In this document: piece by piece, positions 44,733 through 55,600 of the stretch | How positions within the stretch are numbered: the stretch's first letter is position 1 | Layout: each line of letters starts with the position of its first letter | NCBI GenBank assembly: GCA_033439265.1 | Contig: JAVTVX010000018.1 | Coordinates: forward strand, 8,974,501 to 9,038,500 | Source: Dillenia suffruticosa | Lineage: Eukaryota; Streptophyta; Magnoliopsida; Dilleniales; Dilleniaceae | Direction of reading: 5' to 3' | DNA: 64,000 bases | The notes under the pieces: model-generated | Databases searched by the model: none | Seen by the model: the letters and a program-made list of their open reading frames with translations, nothing else | Told to the model about the DNA's origin: nothing | Translations under genes and position numbers: made by a program

Positions 44733-47633
44733 CGACCCTTCGTTTCTTCTCCCACTACGGTGCCGCTTCTCCTTCGCTACGTCTTCGGCCGCGATCGCCA
44801 CCACCTTCTTCCTCTTCATCATCATCATCTTCTTCTTCTTCTTTTTCTTCTTCTTCTTCTTCTTCTTTTCCTCTCGGTTTCTCTCTCACAGTCTCCCTCA
44901 CGATCTCCCGCGGTCTCTCTCCCTTCAGCCGCATACTACCGCGAGCCACGATCTATCGCACGGCACGCCACCGCGCATGACCACAGCTGCTCTTTCCTCC
45001 CGCGAGCACCGCCTTCCGCCATAGCGCGCGACTGTAGTGCCTTTTGCACGAGCGCGAGACAGCACGCGAGCCAGCGCACGAGCGCGCGCCAGTGCATGAG
45101 CACCATCCAGCAAGCCACTACGGCCCGCGAGCCACTGTCGGCCCGCTGGCCCATCGGCCCGTAGGCTCGCCAGCTACAAGCCCGCTAGCCTGCAGCCCAT
45201 CAGCCCGCTAGCCCACTGGCCCGCAGACTCGTTAGCCCACTAGCCCGCAAACCTGCGAGCCCACTAGCTGAAGCCCACTAACCCACTAACCCACTAACCC
45301 GCGATGGCCCGTGAGCCCGTGACAGCCCACGAACCTTCACGCAGGTAACTAACTTAGGGTTTTGCTTCTGATCTAACCTAACTAATAAACTCTATCTTGA
45401 AAGGTAGCATTTTAGATCTTGGAGTGATCGAGGAGACATTGGGACGAAACTCTGCACTTCGAGAAAACCCTAGGTGAGGAGATTTCGGCTCTAATTGATA
45501 AATTGAATGAATCTAGGATTGAATCTAAGATGAAAGGTTCTGTATATGTTTAGAATGTAAGTAGAATGCGAATAGTTATAGAATTATAAAATCATGTCGA
45601 GTTAATTTGAATAGTTTCCCTTGGAGTTTAAATTGACCTATGCATGAAAATAGTCGAAAATTGGGATTTTAGTACAAGGGTTGATGCAACCTTTCTTATT
45701 TTAAATTGTTTTGCTTATAGGCAATTTAAATACGATTTTCGTATTATGGAAATAGACTCATATACCTTGAAAATGACATATGGCTTGAAACATTTGGATG
45801 GGAATCGAAAAGTGTATGATTTTTCAAAAATTTTCTATCTTATAGGAAAATTATTTATTTTAAAACTTATTTCAGACCTTGAGTGGTTTTAGGGTTGAAT
45901 TTGACTTGGTTTAAAGGTACATTAATGGTTTATAAATGAAATGCAACTGATGATATTAGAGTATATTTATAAATTGAAGAGTTAAGCTTTGTACAAATAT
46001 AGGAAAAATGGATAAACCCTAACATATTTGAAATTTGATGTTAAATTCTGATGATCTAATGATCTGATTAGTTTGATTTTTTTTGGAGACTTGACGAATC
46101 AGATTGGATTGTTTTGAAAATAGAGAGTGACCACCCTCCCTAGAACTGTGAGTGGGATGTTGACATTCATTATTGATTGAAAACCATATTTCAAAAATAC
46201 TTTTTAAATGACATGATTCTGCAAATGTATGATTGTTAGAACTTTTGAATATTTTATGAAATATTTTGTGATCTTTGGAGTGTCTTAATTTCTGACTTTA
46301 TTGATATACATCCATGAGTTTTGATAATTGAATATTGTGCCACATTTTTGACATATTGACATGTATTAATGCTTCCACTGCATTGACACATGGTTTTAAA
46401 TGGATTTACTTATATATTTGGGCCGTATGCCCGGCCGACGTTATGATATGATACATGGGGCTATATGCCTGGCCGACACGATGATGGGATGCATGGAGCT
46501 ACATGCTCGGCCGATTTGATATTGTGATATGCTTCCTATAGCATCCGTAGCTATAAAAGACATCTGATAGAGGCACCCCTTATGTCCGGATACGCTTTGG
46601 CCGGAGGTATCCGCCAGATCATCATATGTATGGGTGTCCCAGGTTGACCCTCATTGGAGAGGATATTGAGTACGGCTCCGTCTAGCACCAGACGGGGGCA
46701 CCATACATGGCCGACTAGATATATATATTTTATTATTATTTACAAGTTAGTTGGAGTAACCTGTGGCCAACATCGGAGCAGAGAGCCATTATTTCATACT
46801 TGTATTTGGAAAAACCCCCAATGTGCCGTCCTTGGTCGAGGTAGACCATTGCGGGGGTTGTTTGATTGACCGGCTCTTTATGAATTGATTTCCACATTGG
46901 ATGCATATGTTATTTTCAAATGTGTACCTGATGATATTTGATTTGTTGAAACAGTACGTTATTTTTTTCCACACTTGATATTGTGTTCATGCTTTGACAC
47001 TCCAAGTTCACCCTCGATATTGATAGTATGATGTCAATCCCCTCACTTACTGAGTATCCTCCCATAGATACTCACCCCTCACTTTCTTCCCACAGGATTA
47101 GTCTTGGACTGAAGAAGAATTATTGTATTCTTACGACGTGGATGTTACCATATCTTCCGCTATGACTATTGGAGATTTTAGTTTGATAGATGTACTCATT
47201 TATTTATTTTTGGGATAACTGTATAATTTATGTATCTTTAATTGTGAAACTCTTATAGTTTATTTGCATTGAGGCGATTGTACGCATTTAAATGTCACTT
47301 GGGAAAATTATTATATATTATGTAAAATTTTAGCTCCGCTTGGTGTAGCGACTGCTCATACTCTAGTTGGGCATGACAGTAGAGGTTTATGGCTAGATCT
47401 GTTGGAAAATTTTATAGCTTTGCGTTGTTCTGGATGTTGGCTGTGACAATGATTGATTTTGGAGAGACCGAGATGGCCATTTGTTTATTTTACAGGATGA
47501 ATGTGGATATATAGGTCAAATTGTATATGGGAGATCTTCGAAATATGGGGAGATTCTACGCGATTTTCTGTAAAAATGTAGCCGGCATCCAAGGCAAGGG
47601 CAGCTGTTCATGACCCCGGTTCGAGGCGTAACA
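44638..47633 (+). repeat. Gypsy-E 5' LTR (2996 bp)
   Basis: Contains a CT microsatellite (44700-44730), a TTC run (about 44827-44872), a GC-rich minisatellite (about 45130-45330) and three copies of a GGCYRTATGCCYGGCCGACR word (46420-46440, 46458-46480, 46495-46518). About 45220-46955 has no counterpart in the 3' LTR. Confidence 0.85.
45120..45330. repeat. GC-rich minisatellite in Gypsy-E 5' LTR
   Basis: Degenerate tandem copies of AGCCCACTAGCCCGC and later AACCCACT. The telomere-like look is superficial; the unit is not TTTAGGG. Confidence 0.75.
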
Positions 47634-47640
47634 ATTCGGT

Positions 47641-47653
47641 TGGTATCAGAGCC
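47641..47653 (+). promoter_or_regulatory. Gypsy-E primer binding site
   Basis: TGGTATCAGAGCC, complementary to the tRNA-Met 3' end, seven bases after the 5' LTR. Confidence 0.9.
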
Positions 47654-47876
47654 AGGTTTATTGGGCAAAGGGTAGTAAGAAAAGTATTCCCAAGTACATA
47701 GAAAAATCCTCAATGCATTAGAGAGTTTCATACAGTCATTTAAAGTCCCTATATGGTCGTAGACCAATAATTTCATTCATTTGAGGGGGTTAGTTACTAC
47801 GTAACTAACCCTAATTTTTTAATCATTCCAAACTCTAGAGTTATAGCTAATGAAAAGTTTCTCTCATTGCAGAATT

Positions 47877-49102
47877 ATGCCGCCTAGACGTGGTAGACCA
47901 GCGGGTTGCAGAGCTAGACTCGCGCTCCCCGAGACTCCTCAAGTGCCTGACCCTTCGAGGGGACCTGAGACCCTTTGAGTGCCTGAGGCTGCTTCTTCTT
48001 CACGGGCATCCCCTGCAGAGCCTACTTAGCCGGCTGCTCCAGCCGAGGTTTCACCACCGTCCCTTGAGGCATTTAGGCAGGTGTATGAGTGGTACATCTC
48101 TCACGGGATTCAGATGCCACCCCCACCACCACCGATGGCAGTGCCGACTTCTACGGCCGTGCCACCTCCACCAATACCGATGGCCGTGTCGACTCCTACA
48201 ACCGTGCCACCTTCAATTGTACTAGATCAGCCCCCAGTTGTTGGTCCTTCCACTGTTTCAAGACCTAGTGACACTACCTCCTCCACCTTGAGGCGTATTC
48301 ACGAGTTCACCCAGTTGGTGAAGGAGGCAAGGCAGTTAGGCTGCACGGAGTTTGCGGGAACGGATGATCCCACAGCAGCGAAGCACTGGATCAACCGTAC
48401 CCATAGAATTTTGACTAATTTGGGGTTGAGTGAGGACTACCGGCTTTGGATAGCAGAGAGACTCTTGAATGGTGATGCCCTCACTTGGTGGGATGCGATT
48501 TGTGATGATGCTACCAAGCCGCTGCAATGGGAAGACTTCTTGCGGGAGTTCGATCGTAAGTACTTCTCTGAGTTCCAGCAGGACCGCAAGAGGGCAGAGT
48601 TTCTATACTAGCTGCTTTCGTTCCAAACTTGGCGACGCCAAAGTAGCTACGATTCAAGTTGGAGGACGGCCTCAAATTGAACATCAGGAGGTATATGACA
48701 GTGACTCCTAGTCTCTCCTCTGCGGAGATAGTAGACTCAGCACTTAGAGCAAAGGAGATCGTCTGTGCTGAGGGCAGACAGCGGGAGAACAGAGAGCTAA
48801 GGAAGAAGAGATTTGAGTCTTCTTCGAGCCAGGGCTCGAAGAAGGGTAGGAGTCAGGATATCAGGAAAACTCTTCTCAGGCGAGACAAACACATCCTGAA
48901 CAGGGATCACGATCTCAGGGTTTCAAAGCACCGGCCTCTAGCACCACTACTCAGATTTCAGATCAGCGGCACCATTTTTGCCGCCGATGTGGTGGACACC
49001 ACCCTTTTGGAGAGTGTAGGATACCCATTACATGCTTTCGGTGTGGGAGGCAAGGGCATATTAGGAGCGCCTACCCTGAGTTGGGATTTGGAGGTCATAT
49101 AG
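47877..49102 (+). pseudogene. Gypsy-E gag pseudogene
   Basis: Starts ATGCCGCCTAGACGT at 47877. A proline-rich N-terminal half is followed by the retrotransposon gag domain (TDDPTAAKHWINRTHRIL, LTWWDAIC, WEDFLREFDRKYF). In-frame TGA (47976-47978) and TAG (48027-48029) interrupt it. At the TAG at 48609 a short deletion removes part of the domain seen in Gypsy-F (LRQGTRSVSEYE). The continuation (LEDGLKLNIRRYMTVTPS, then EGRQRENRE) leads to two cysteine motifs (FCRRCGGHHP, CFRCGRQGHIRSA); the second zinc knuckle has lost its last cysteine (TAC). Non-functional. Confidence 0.88.
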
Positions 49103-49479
49103 CTACTGGACACTCGAGTATTCCCCGGGGAGGACAGTAGGGAGCACCTACACACTCGAGTCACACCACTCCATAGACAGTAGCTAGGAGCAACACGGTG
49201 CTAAGACCATTCCGACAGCAGCAGATGACACAGACCCGTGTATACACAATGACACAGGAGGACGCTCAGGCGAGTCCTGACATGATTATTGGTGCTCCTC
49301 CCACTGATCCTCATGTTTAGAAATATTTTCTTTTATATACCTTCTTTTGAGAACCATCATTAGTTCAAGCGTAGACGCTTAACTATGTTGGTTTGTACAT
49401 ATATTTTGATATATATATCTGTGTGAGCATATATTTTCTTCCATATTTATCAACTGATCTTTTATGTCCTCACATTAGG

Positions 49480-50457
49480 AGTTATGAAAATATGGATAGT
49501 CGACACCAGTGTCCTATTTGACACCAGGTCGAACTATTCATATGTGAGAAGTGACTTTTACCCACGGGTTGGGTAAGCCTTGTCGTCACTTGATGAGGAG
49601 ATATTAGTCATCACTCCTCTCGGTGAGCAGATACCTAGAGATTCTGTCTATAGAAGGAGTAAGGTTATGGTCAGAGATGCGATACTCTGATTCCATTTGA
49701 GATGACGGATTTCGATGTCATCCTAGGAATGGATTTGGGTAAGCATGTATAGAGTCTTAATAGATCGCTTCACCAAAGAAATAGAGTTTCAGAGACCCGA
49801 GGAGCCGTTGTTGAGGTTCCCAGGCGAGGGGTGAGTGTTACCTCGCTGTGTTGTATCGGTGATGAAAGCTAGGAGATTGATACGCCGAGGGTGCACGACA
49901 TATCTGGCCCATGTTATTGACACCACTGTGGAAGGGCCGAGACTTGAGGAGGTCCCACTGGTGCAAGTGTTTCCAGATATATTCCTGATGTACTACCCGG
50001 ACTACCCCCAGTTCGGGAGTTTGATTTCGAGATTGACCTAGCTCCAGGGACTACTCCCATATCTATTCCGCCATACTGAATGGCGCCAGCTGAGTTTAGA
50101 GAGCTCAAGGTCCAGTTGCAAGAGTTACTGGACAAGGGTTTTATCCGTCCAAGCACTTCGCTTTGGGGTATTCCGGTGTTATTCATGAAGAAGAAGGATA
50201 GGACTCTACGATTGTGTGTGAACTATAGATAGCTCAACAAGGTTTTCATAAAGAATCGGTATCCTTTGCTGCATATTGATGATTTATTTGAGCAGTTCCA
50301 GGGTGCGCGTGTTTTCTCAAATATCGATTTTCGATCTGGATATCATTAGTTGCGGATCAGGGCTGAGGATGTGCCCAAGACCGCATTCCGCACCCAATAT
50401 GGACATTACGAGTTCGTGGTCATACTGTTTGGGCTGACCAACACACCAGCAGCCACA
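49480..50457 (+). pseudogene. Gypsy-E protease and N-terminal RT remains
   Basis: Protease trace at about 49480 (LFDTRSNYSYV where an active site would read DTG) with several stops. A linker follows (EVPLVQVFPDIFP). The RT N-terminal half reads [38 protein letters not shown] and [13 protein letters not shown]. Stops at 50077 (TGA), 50230 (TAG) and 50347 (TAG) replace residues that are nearly invariant in gypsy RT (Arg, Gln, Gln). It ends at GLTNTPAA; the catalytic YXDD segment is missing. Confidence 0.85.
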
Positions 50458-50857
50458 GACAGTGACCGAGGTGCGGAGTTTCCTTGGTCTTGCGGGGTGT
50501 TATCGGTGGTTCGTAGAAGGATTCTTCCGGATCACTGCTACACTTACCAGACTGATACGAAGGGCATCAAGTTCTTATGGAACGATCGTTGTGAGAGAGC
50601 TTTCAGGAGCTCAAACAACGACTGACGACGGACAGCCAGTCCGAGAAGACCTTAGTGTTCTAGCTCAGCACGTAGCTATTCTAGATCGACAGGTCAGAAA
50701 GCTACGAAGCAAAGAAGTTTCATTGGTCGGAGTTTTGTGGAGGAGTAACCAGGTCGATGAAGAGACCTGGGAACCCGAGGAGACTATTAGGAGGCAGTAC
50801 CCCCACTTGTTCAGTGTATTACTTTCTTTTAGTTTCGAGCACGAAACTTATTTTTAG
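50458..50857 (+). pseudogene. Gypsy-E RT/RNase H linker fused to chromodomain end
   Basis: [22 protein letters not shown] (in a second frame) is the segment after the RT palm. About 180 bp later the sequence jumps to a C-terminal chromodomain-like stretch (ILDRQVRKLRSKEVSLVGVL, then DEETWEPEE) ending at the stop at 50855-50857. RNase H and integrase were removed by deletion near 50630. Chromodomains direct integration of this lineage. Confidence 0.75.
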
Positions 50858-50869
50858 GGGGTTAGAAAA
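50852..50869 (+). promoter_or_regulatory. Gypsy-E polypurine tract
   Basis: TTTTAGGGGGTTAGAAAA directly before the 3' LTR TG. Confidence 0.6.
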
Positions 50870-50953
50870 TGTAATACCCAAAAAAAAAGGAGACGTAACA
50901 TTTTAGGGCAAAACGCTGTGTCCCCAAATTTGGGGATTAGGGTTGTTAACCCT

Positions 50954-50991
<38 letters not shown>

Positions 50992-52322
50992 CCCGACCCT
51001 TCGTTTCTTCCCCTACCGCGGCGTCGCTTCTCCTTCGCCGCGTGTTCGGCCGCCATCGCCACCACCTTCTTCCTCTTATCTTCTTCTTCTTCTTCTTCTT
51101 CTTCTTCTTCTTCTTCTTCTTCTTCTTCTTCTTCTTCTTCTTCTTTCTCTCTCGATTTCTCTCTCACAGTCTCCCTCGTGATCTCCCACGGTCTCTCTCC
51201 CTTCGGCCGCACACCGCCACGAGCCAAGTTCGATCGCACCGCACGCCACCGCACACAGTCGCAGCTGCTCTTTCCTCCCGCTAGCACCTCCTTCCGCCAC
51301 AGCGCGCGACTGTAGCGTCTTCTGTAGCACGATCCCCCAGCCCGAGCAGAGCGCTCTTCAGTCCCTACGCGAGCAGGACCCAGCCTGCGAGCGCGAACCA
51401 GGCCGCGAGCAGGACCGAGCCCGCAGCGCGAGCCCAAGCCGCGAGCAAGACCGAGCTCGAGAGTACGAGCCAGGCGGCGAGCAGGATATTGTGTTTTTTT
51501 CCACACTTGATATTGTGTTTCATGCTTTGACACTCCAAGTTTACCCTCGATATTGATAGTATGATATCAATCCCCTCACTTACTGAGTATCAGCCGTAGG
51601 CCCGCCAGCCGTAGCACGTTATTTTTTTCCACACTTGATATTGTGTTTCATGCTTTGACACTCCAAGTTTACCCTCGATATTGATAGTATGATATCAATC
51701 CCCTCACTTACTGAGTATCCTCCCATAGATACTCACCCGTCACTTTCTCCCCACAAGATTAGTCTTGGATTGAAGAAGAATTATTGTATTCTTGCGACGT
51801 GGACTTGATAGTACCGGGTTTGGGTATGGATGTTACCATATCTTCCGTTACGATTATTGGAGATTTTAGTTTGATAGATGTACTCATTTATTTATTTTTG
51901 GGATGACTGTATAATTTATATATATTTTATTGTGAAACTCTCATAGTTTATTTGAATTGAAACGATTGTACGCATTTAAATGTCACTTGGGAAAATTATT
52001 GTATATTATGTAAAATTTTAGGTCCGCTTGGTGTGGCGCCTGCTCATGCTCTAGTTGGGCATGACAGTAGAGGTCTATGACTAGGTCTGTTGAAAAATTT
52101 TATAGCTTTATGTTGTTCTGCATGTTGGTTATGGCAGTGATTGATTTTGGAGAGACCAGGATGACCATTTGTTTATTTTACAGGATGAATGTGGATATAC
52201 ATGTCAAATTGTATTTGTGAGACCTCCGAAATATGGGGAATTTATACCTGATTTTCTATAAAAATGTAGCCGACATCCAGGGCAACGGGTGGCTGTTCAT
52301 GACCCCGGTTCAGGGTGTGACA
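50870..52322 (+). repeat. Gypsy-E 3' LTR (1453 bp)
   Basis: Matches the first 0.6 kb and last 0.67 kb of the 5' LTR; about 1.7 kb of the middle is missing. A segment of about 105 bp (CCACACTTGATATTGTG to CTTACTGAGTATC) is present twice, at about 51484-51590 and 51619-51724. A long CTT/TTC microsatellite lies at about 51075-51145 and a CT run at 50959-50990. Confidence 0.85.
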
Positions 52323-52327
52323 TTCGT

Positions 52328-53059
52328 TCTGTATTTTCTCTGTCTCCAAATTTATAATTTTTTAAATATTAATAAAAACTACAAAAAAAAAACTTCTAAA
52401 TCATTAATACTAATACATCATTAATCCCAACTAAGTTGATATAATAATAAATAATAACGTTAATTGCACAAAACTCAACATTATCAATAATACTAACCTT
52501 AATTTCACAAAAATTTAAAATAATAATAAATAATATTATAAACTTAATTAATATCAAACAAATTAACTAAATTATTACAATAACATTAAATATTATCAAA
52601 TAATGAAATAAAGTATAAAATATTGAACATTTAACCATATTGATTATTTAACTAATCGATATAAAATTTATTTTAAATTGCTGATTATTGTTAACATAAT
52701 ATTTCACCTAATCAATTATTAACACTTTCGATTCCAATTTTATAAAAAATAATATTATAAAAACATTTTTTTAAATAACATTTCTCAAAAAAAAAATCAT
52801 AAAAGTAGAATGTTGGATTCGGCTGAGCCCAATTAGCCGGGCAGGGCCGTGCAAGAGTCCAGCCCCATGGGCCACACTGGGCGGCGCTGGGGTTGCAGCG
52901 CCTTGCCGCGGCTGGCCCGCGAAGCTCAGATCCGGCTGCTGGCCGCCTGATTTGCCATCTACGGGCCAGAGAGAGAGATAAAGAGATTACCTAACACCAT
53001 CGCAGATCCGCCATCCCTTCGTAGAACCAACTTCGCGGCTATTCGAAAATGAACAAAGC

Positions 53060-53114
<55 letters not shown>

Positions 53115-53150
53115 TGGGAGTGAGAATGAAGTGTTGAATATATTGAAATT
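52328..53150 (-). other. CACTA-2 upstream region of tnp2
   Basis: AT-rich until about 52810, then an unusually GC-rich block (52815-53035) with a GA microsatellite (53058-53112). By position this is the promoter and 5' leader of tnp2 on the minus strand. I see no ORF. Confidence 0.45.
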
Positions 53151-54901
53151 AGGGACAAAAATTTTTTATCTCTAAATTCGTCCCTGAATAAGGAATGAAA
53201 AAAAAAATCGTCCTTGAATCAGGGATGAAAAACAAATTCGTCCCAGAATCAGGGACGAAAAACAAATTCGTCCCAAAATCAGAGACGAAAATTTTTTCGT
53301 CCCTTCACGACTATTCGAAAATGAACAAAGCGAGAGAAAGAGTAAGAGTGTGAGTAAGAAGGAATTGTTGAATATATTGAAATTAGGGAAAAAAATTTTT
53401 GTCCCTAAATTTGTCCCAGAATGAGGGACGAAAATTAAATTTCGTCCCTGAATCAAGGATAAAATTTTTTTTTCGTTCCTGATTTCGAGATGAATATTTT
53501 TTTCGTCCCTGATTCAGGAATGAAATCTTTTTTCGTCCCTGATTCAGGGATGAAATCTTTTTTCGTCCCTGATTTAGGGACTATAATTTTTTTTTGTCAC
53601 TAAAATCTGTGACAAAAGAATGTTTTCGTCGCTAAATTTCTATTGAATATATGAATTCGTCATAATTTACAATGAATTTAGTAACAAATAATCTTTTCCT
53701 TTACAATTTACAACGAATTTAGCAACGATACTTATGGTTTCTGACAAATAACTCATTTAATGCATCAAAATAGAAACTAAATAGACAAACTATTAACAAT
53801 ATTTGCATACTATGATATAATTATAAAAAACATTTATTATATTGATTATTAATTAATAAGTATTTCTACTTTAACTTTTGTTTAGTGAATCAAATACTTA
53901 AATAAATTTATAAGATAAATTTATCAGTGTTGGAAATGAAAAATTAAACAGATAATGAATAGAAAATGAATGTACCAATAATAATCTTTTGTAACAAATT
54001 AAAAGATTTGTAAAGTTATAGAAAATGAATATATCAATTTAAAAAATTATACTATATTATCATTTTTTTATATAAACAGATAATGGATGAACTATTTTAT
54101 ATAATGTTTTGTGAACATTTTAACATTTTATATACTATCAGTGCATATCACCGTTTACAAATCGTTTTTTATTATTAGAAAATGTTTATAATACAAGTAA
54201 TTAAAAAAGTGATCGAAAAGTAAATTTTAATAACGAATTTTGTCACAAATGTTATATTTGTCTCTAATTTGTAATAAATTTAACAACAAATAATCAAATT
54301 TGTTGCAATAAATTTAAATATTTGTCACTAAATTTGCGACGAATTTAGAAATTTGTTGTAAATTTATGGACAAATTCATTTTTGTCCCAAATTTATGGAC
54401 GAATTGAGAATTCGTCTCAAAATTTTGGGACGAATAAGCTAATTCGCCTCAAATTTAGGGACGAATTTTTTATTCGTCTCAAATTTAGGGATGAATTTTT
54501 TATTCGTCCCAAATTTAGAAACGAATTGTTAAATTTGTCGTAAATTTAGAGACGATTAATTTATTCGTCGCAAATTTAGGGATCAATTTTTAATTCATTG
54601 CAAATTTTGGGACAAATTACAAATTCGTTGCAAATTTAGTAACGAATTTTGAAATTCGTTGCAAATTAACAATGAATTTTTTTTTGTCGCAAATTTGTAA
54701 GGAATTTTGCGTCAAAAATCAGCAACGAATATTATAACGAAATTTTTTTTTGTTGTTAAGTTTGCGACGAAAATTTTTTTGTTGCTAAAATCGTAGCTAA
54801 TTTCCGACAATACCATTTTTTGTTGTTAAATTTGTTGCACATTTACGACGAATATTTGTCGTTGCTAAAATTTGTCGCGGAATTTTTGTTTTTTTGTAGT
54901 G
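53150..54901. repeat. CACTA-2 right subterminal array and terminal inverted repeat
   Basis: About 1.75 kb of two interleaved unit types: GGGACGAAAATTTTTTCGTCCC (mainly 53150-53600 and 54360-54600) and TTTGCGACGAA (54230-54900). A segment starting CTATTCGAAAATGAACAAAG is duplicated (about 53038-53165 and 53310-53405). It ends in the CACTA terminus. Confidence 0.8.
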
Positions 54902-55259
54902 AGTATTTTAGATCTAGAAGAGTGTCACAAAATCGGATCATCTTCTTTTTTTCCATAATCCAAATGTCTTGTGGAGAAATGATCAATCTTTTCTAATCTT
55001 TTCACAACTTTCAATTTTTTTATTCTCTCTCTCTAAGATGCTCTCTCTATTTTCTCTCTAACGATGCATCACAACCCTTTTTTTTCCAAATTAAAACAAA
55101 AAACAATAGGAAGTTTTCATTCTTTAAGAGAGTTAGAATGAGAGAGAGAGTTGAAGGGTGGCTACCAATAGCCATTCCCTCATTCTAATTCAAAATCAAA
55201 TAAGATGGCTTTGGGTCTTGGGTCTATCTACATGGGTGCAACCATACCCATTTCCAACA
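54902..55259 (-). repeat. Copia-B 5' LTR, right piece
   Basis: Continues the LTR after CACTA-2 and ends CCATTTCCAACA, matching 29680-30035 of the intact LTR. Confidence 0.75.
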
Positions 55260-55289
55260 TTTTCATTAATTCATTCAGCCATTTCTATA

Positions 55290-55600
55290 TTTAAAATTTG
55301 ATGTATCTTTAAACTTTTTGACTGTCTTTTAAATTTTTATTTATTATTGCTATTTTAATATATCATTAAGAAACCATAATTGATACGGTTTGGTAGTACA
55401 TATCGAGGAAAGTAGTTAAGATAAAGTTGAAAGCTAGTATTACGAAAAGAAAACTGTTTTTGACTAATACATTACTCTGTATTCATAGTCTGACCAATTA
55501 TATTTAAGTCTTAATAGTTAGAGACAGTTATAAATATATGAATATATTTGAATCAAGTATACCCTTACATTGCTTATGAGGGATGAGAGATGCAGTTAAT
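55290..55600 (+). repeat. Inverted fragment of Copia-B 3' untranslated region
   Basis: Matches the reverse complement of about 30235-30540 (TTTTTGACT, GTTAAGATAAAGTTGAAAG, CTGACCAATTATATTT). It is in plus orientation, directly after the minus-strand LTR. Confidence 0.65.

Larger units (their letters stand above)
44638..52322 (+). mobile_element. Gypsy-E: chromovirus-type gypsy retrotransposon, internally deleted
   Basis: Both LTRs start TGTAATACCCAAAAAAAA (44638 and 50870) and end with GCGTAACA or GTGTGACA (47633, 52322). Flanks TTTGT (44633-44637) and TTCGT (52323-52327) match at four of five bases as a target duplication. A primer site, gag, protease remains, half an RT and a terminal chromodomain-like segment are present; the rest of pol is deleted. 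The gag style and C-terminal chromodomain suggest the Tekay/Del lineage. Confidence 0.88.
39568..54901 (-). mobile_element. CACTA-2: CACTA (En/Spm) transposon split by a gypsy element
   Basis: The left end is CACAACAAAAAAAAATC (one change from CACTACAAAAA) and the right end is TTTTTTTGTAGTG at 54901. The flanking trinucleotides AAT and AGT match at two of three bases. Genes run on the minus strand in the order tnp2 then tnpA, as in CACTA-1. Gypsy-E (44638-52322) sits inside, so the transposon itself is about 7.6 kb. The Copia-B LTR sequence resumes immediately outside both ends, which fixes the borders. Confidence 0.85.
29570..55259 (-). mobile_element. Copia-B: minus-strand copia element acting as a nest
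   Basis: The 3' LTR is at 29570-30035 and the 5' LTR is split at 39471-39567 and 54902-55259. Both LTRs read, on the minus strand, from TGTTGGAAATGGGTG to AAATCCA and share many blocks (AATTCCAAGAT, GATTAGA, AACGATGCATCAC, GGAAGTTTTCATTCTT). A degenerate tRNA-Met site lies beside the 5' LTR. Pol fragments lie on the minus strand at 31106-32314. The flanks TCCTA and TTTTC do not match, so the outer ends may have been rearranged. Two other elements sit inside it. Confidence 0.7.

Noticed and set aside
44671-45024. 117-aa ORF and overlapping 169-aa ORF rich in Leu/Phe/Ser
   Set aside because: Both are translations of the CT and TTC microsatellites in the Gypsy-E LTR.
45260-45305. Telomere-like AACCCACTAACCCACT
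   Set aside because: The unit grades into AGCCCACTAGCCCGC and never becomes the plant telomere repeat TTTAGGG; it is an LTR minisatellite.
50918-51533. ORFs of 87-193 aa over the Gypsy-E 3' LTR
   Set aside because: Poly-Leu, poly-Phe or poly-Glu tracts come from the CTT/CT repeats; no domain is visible.
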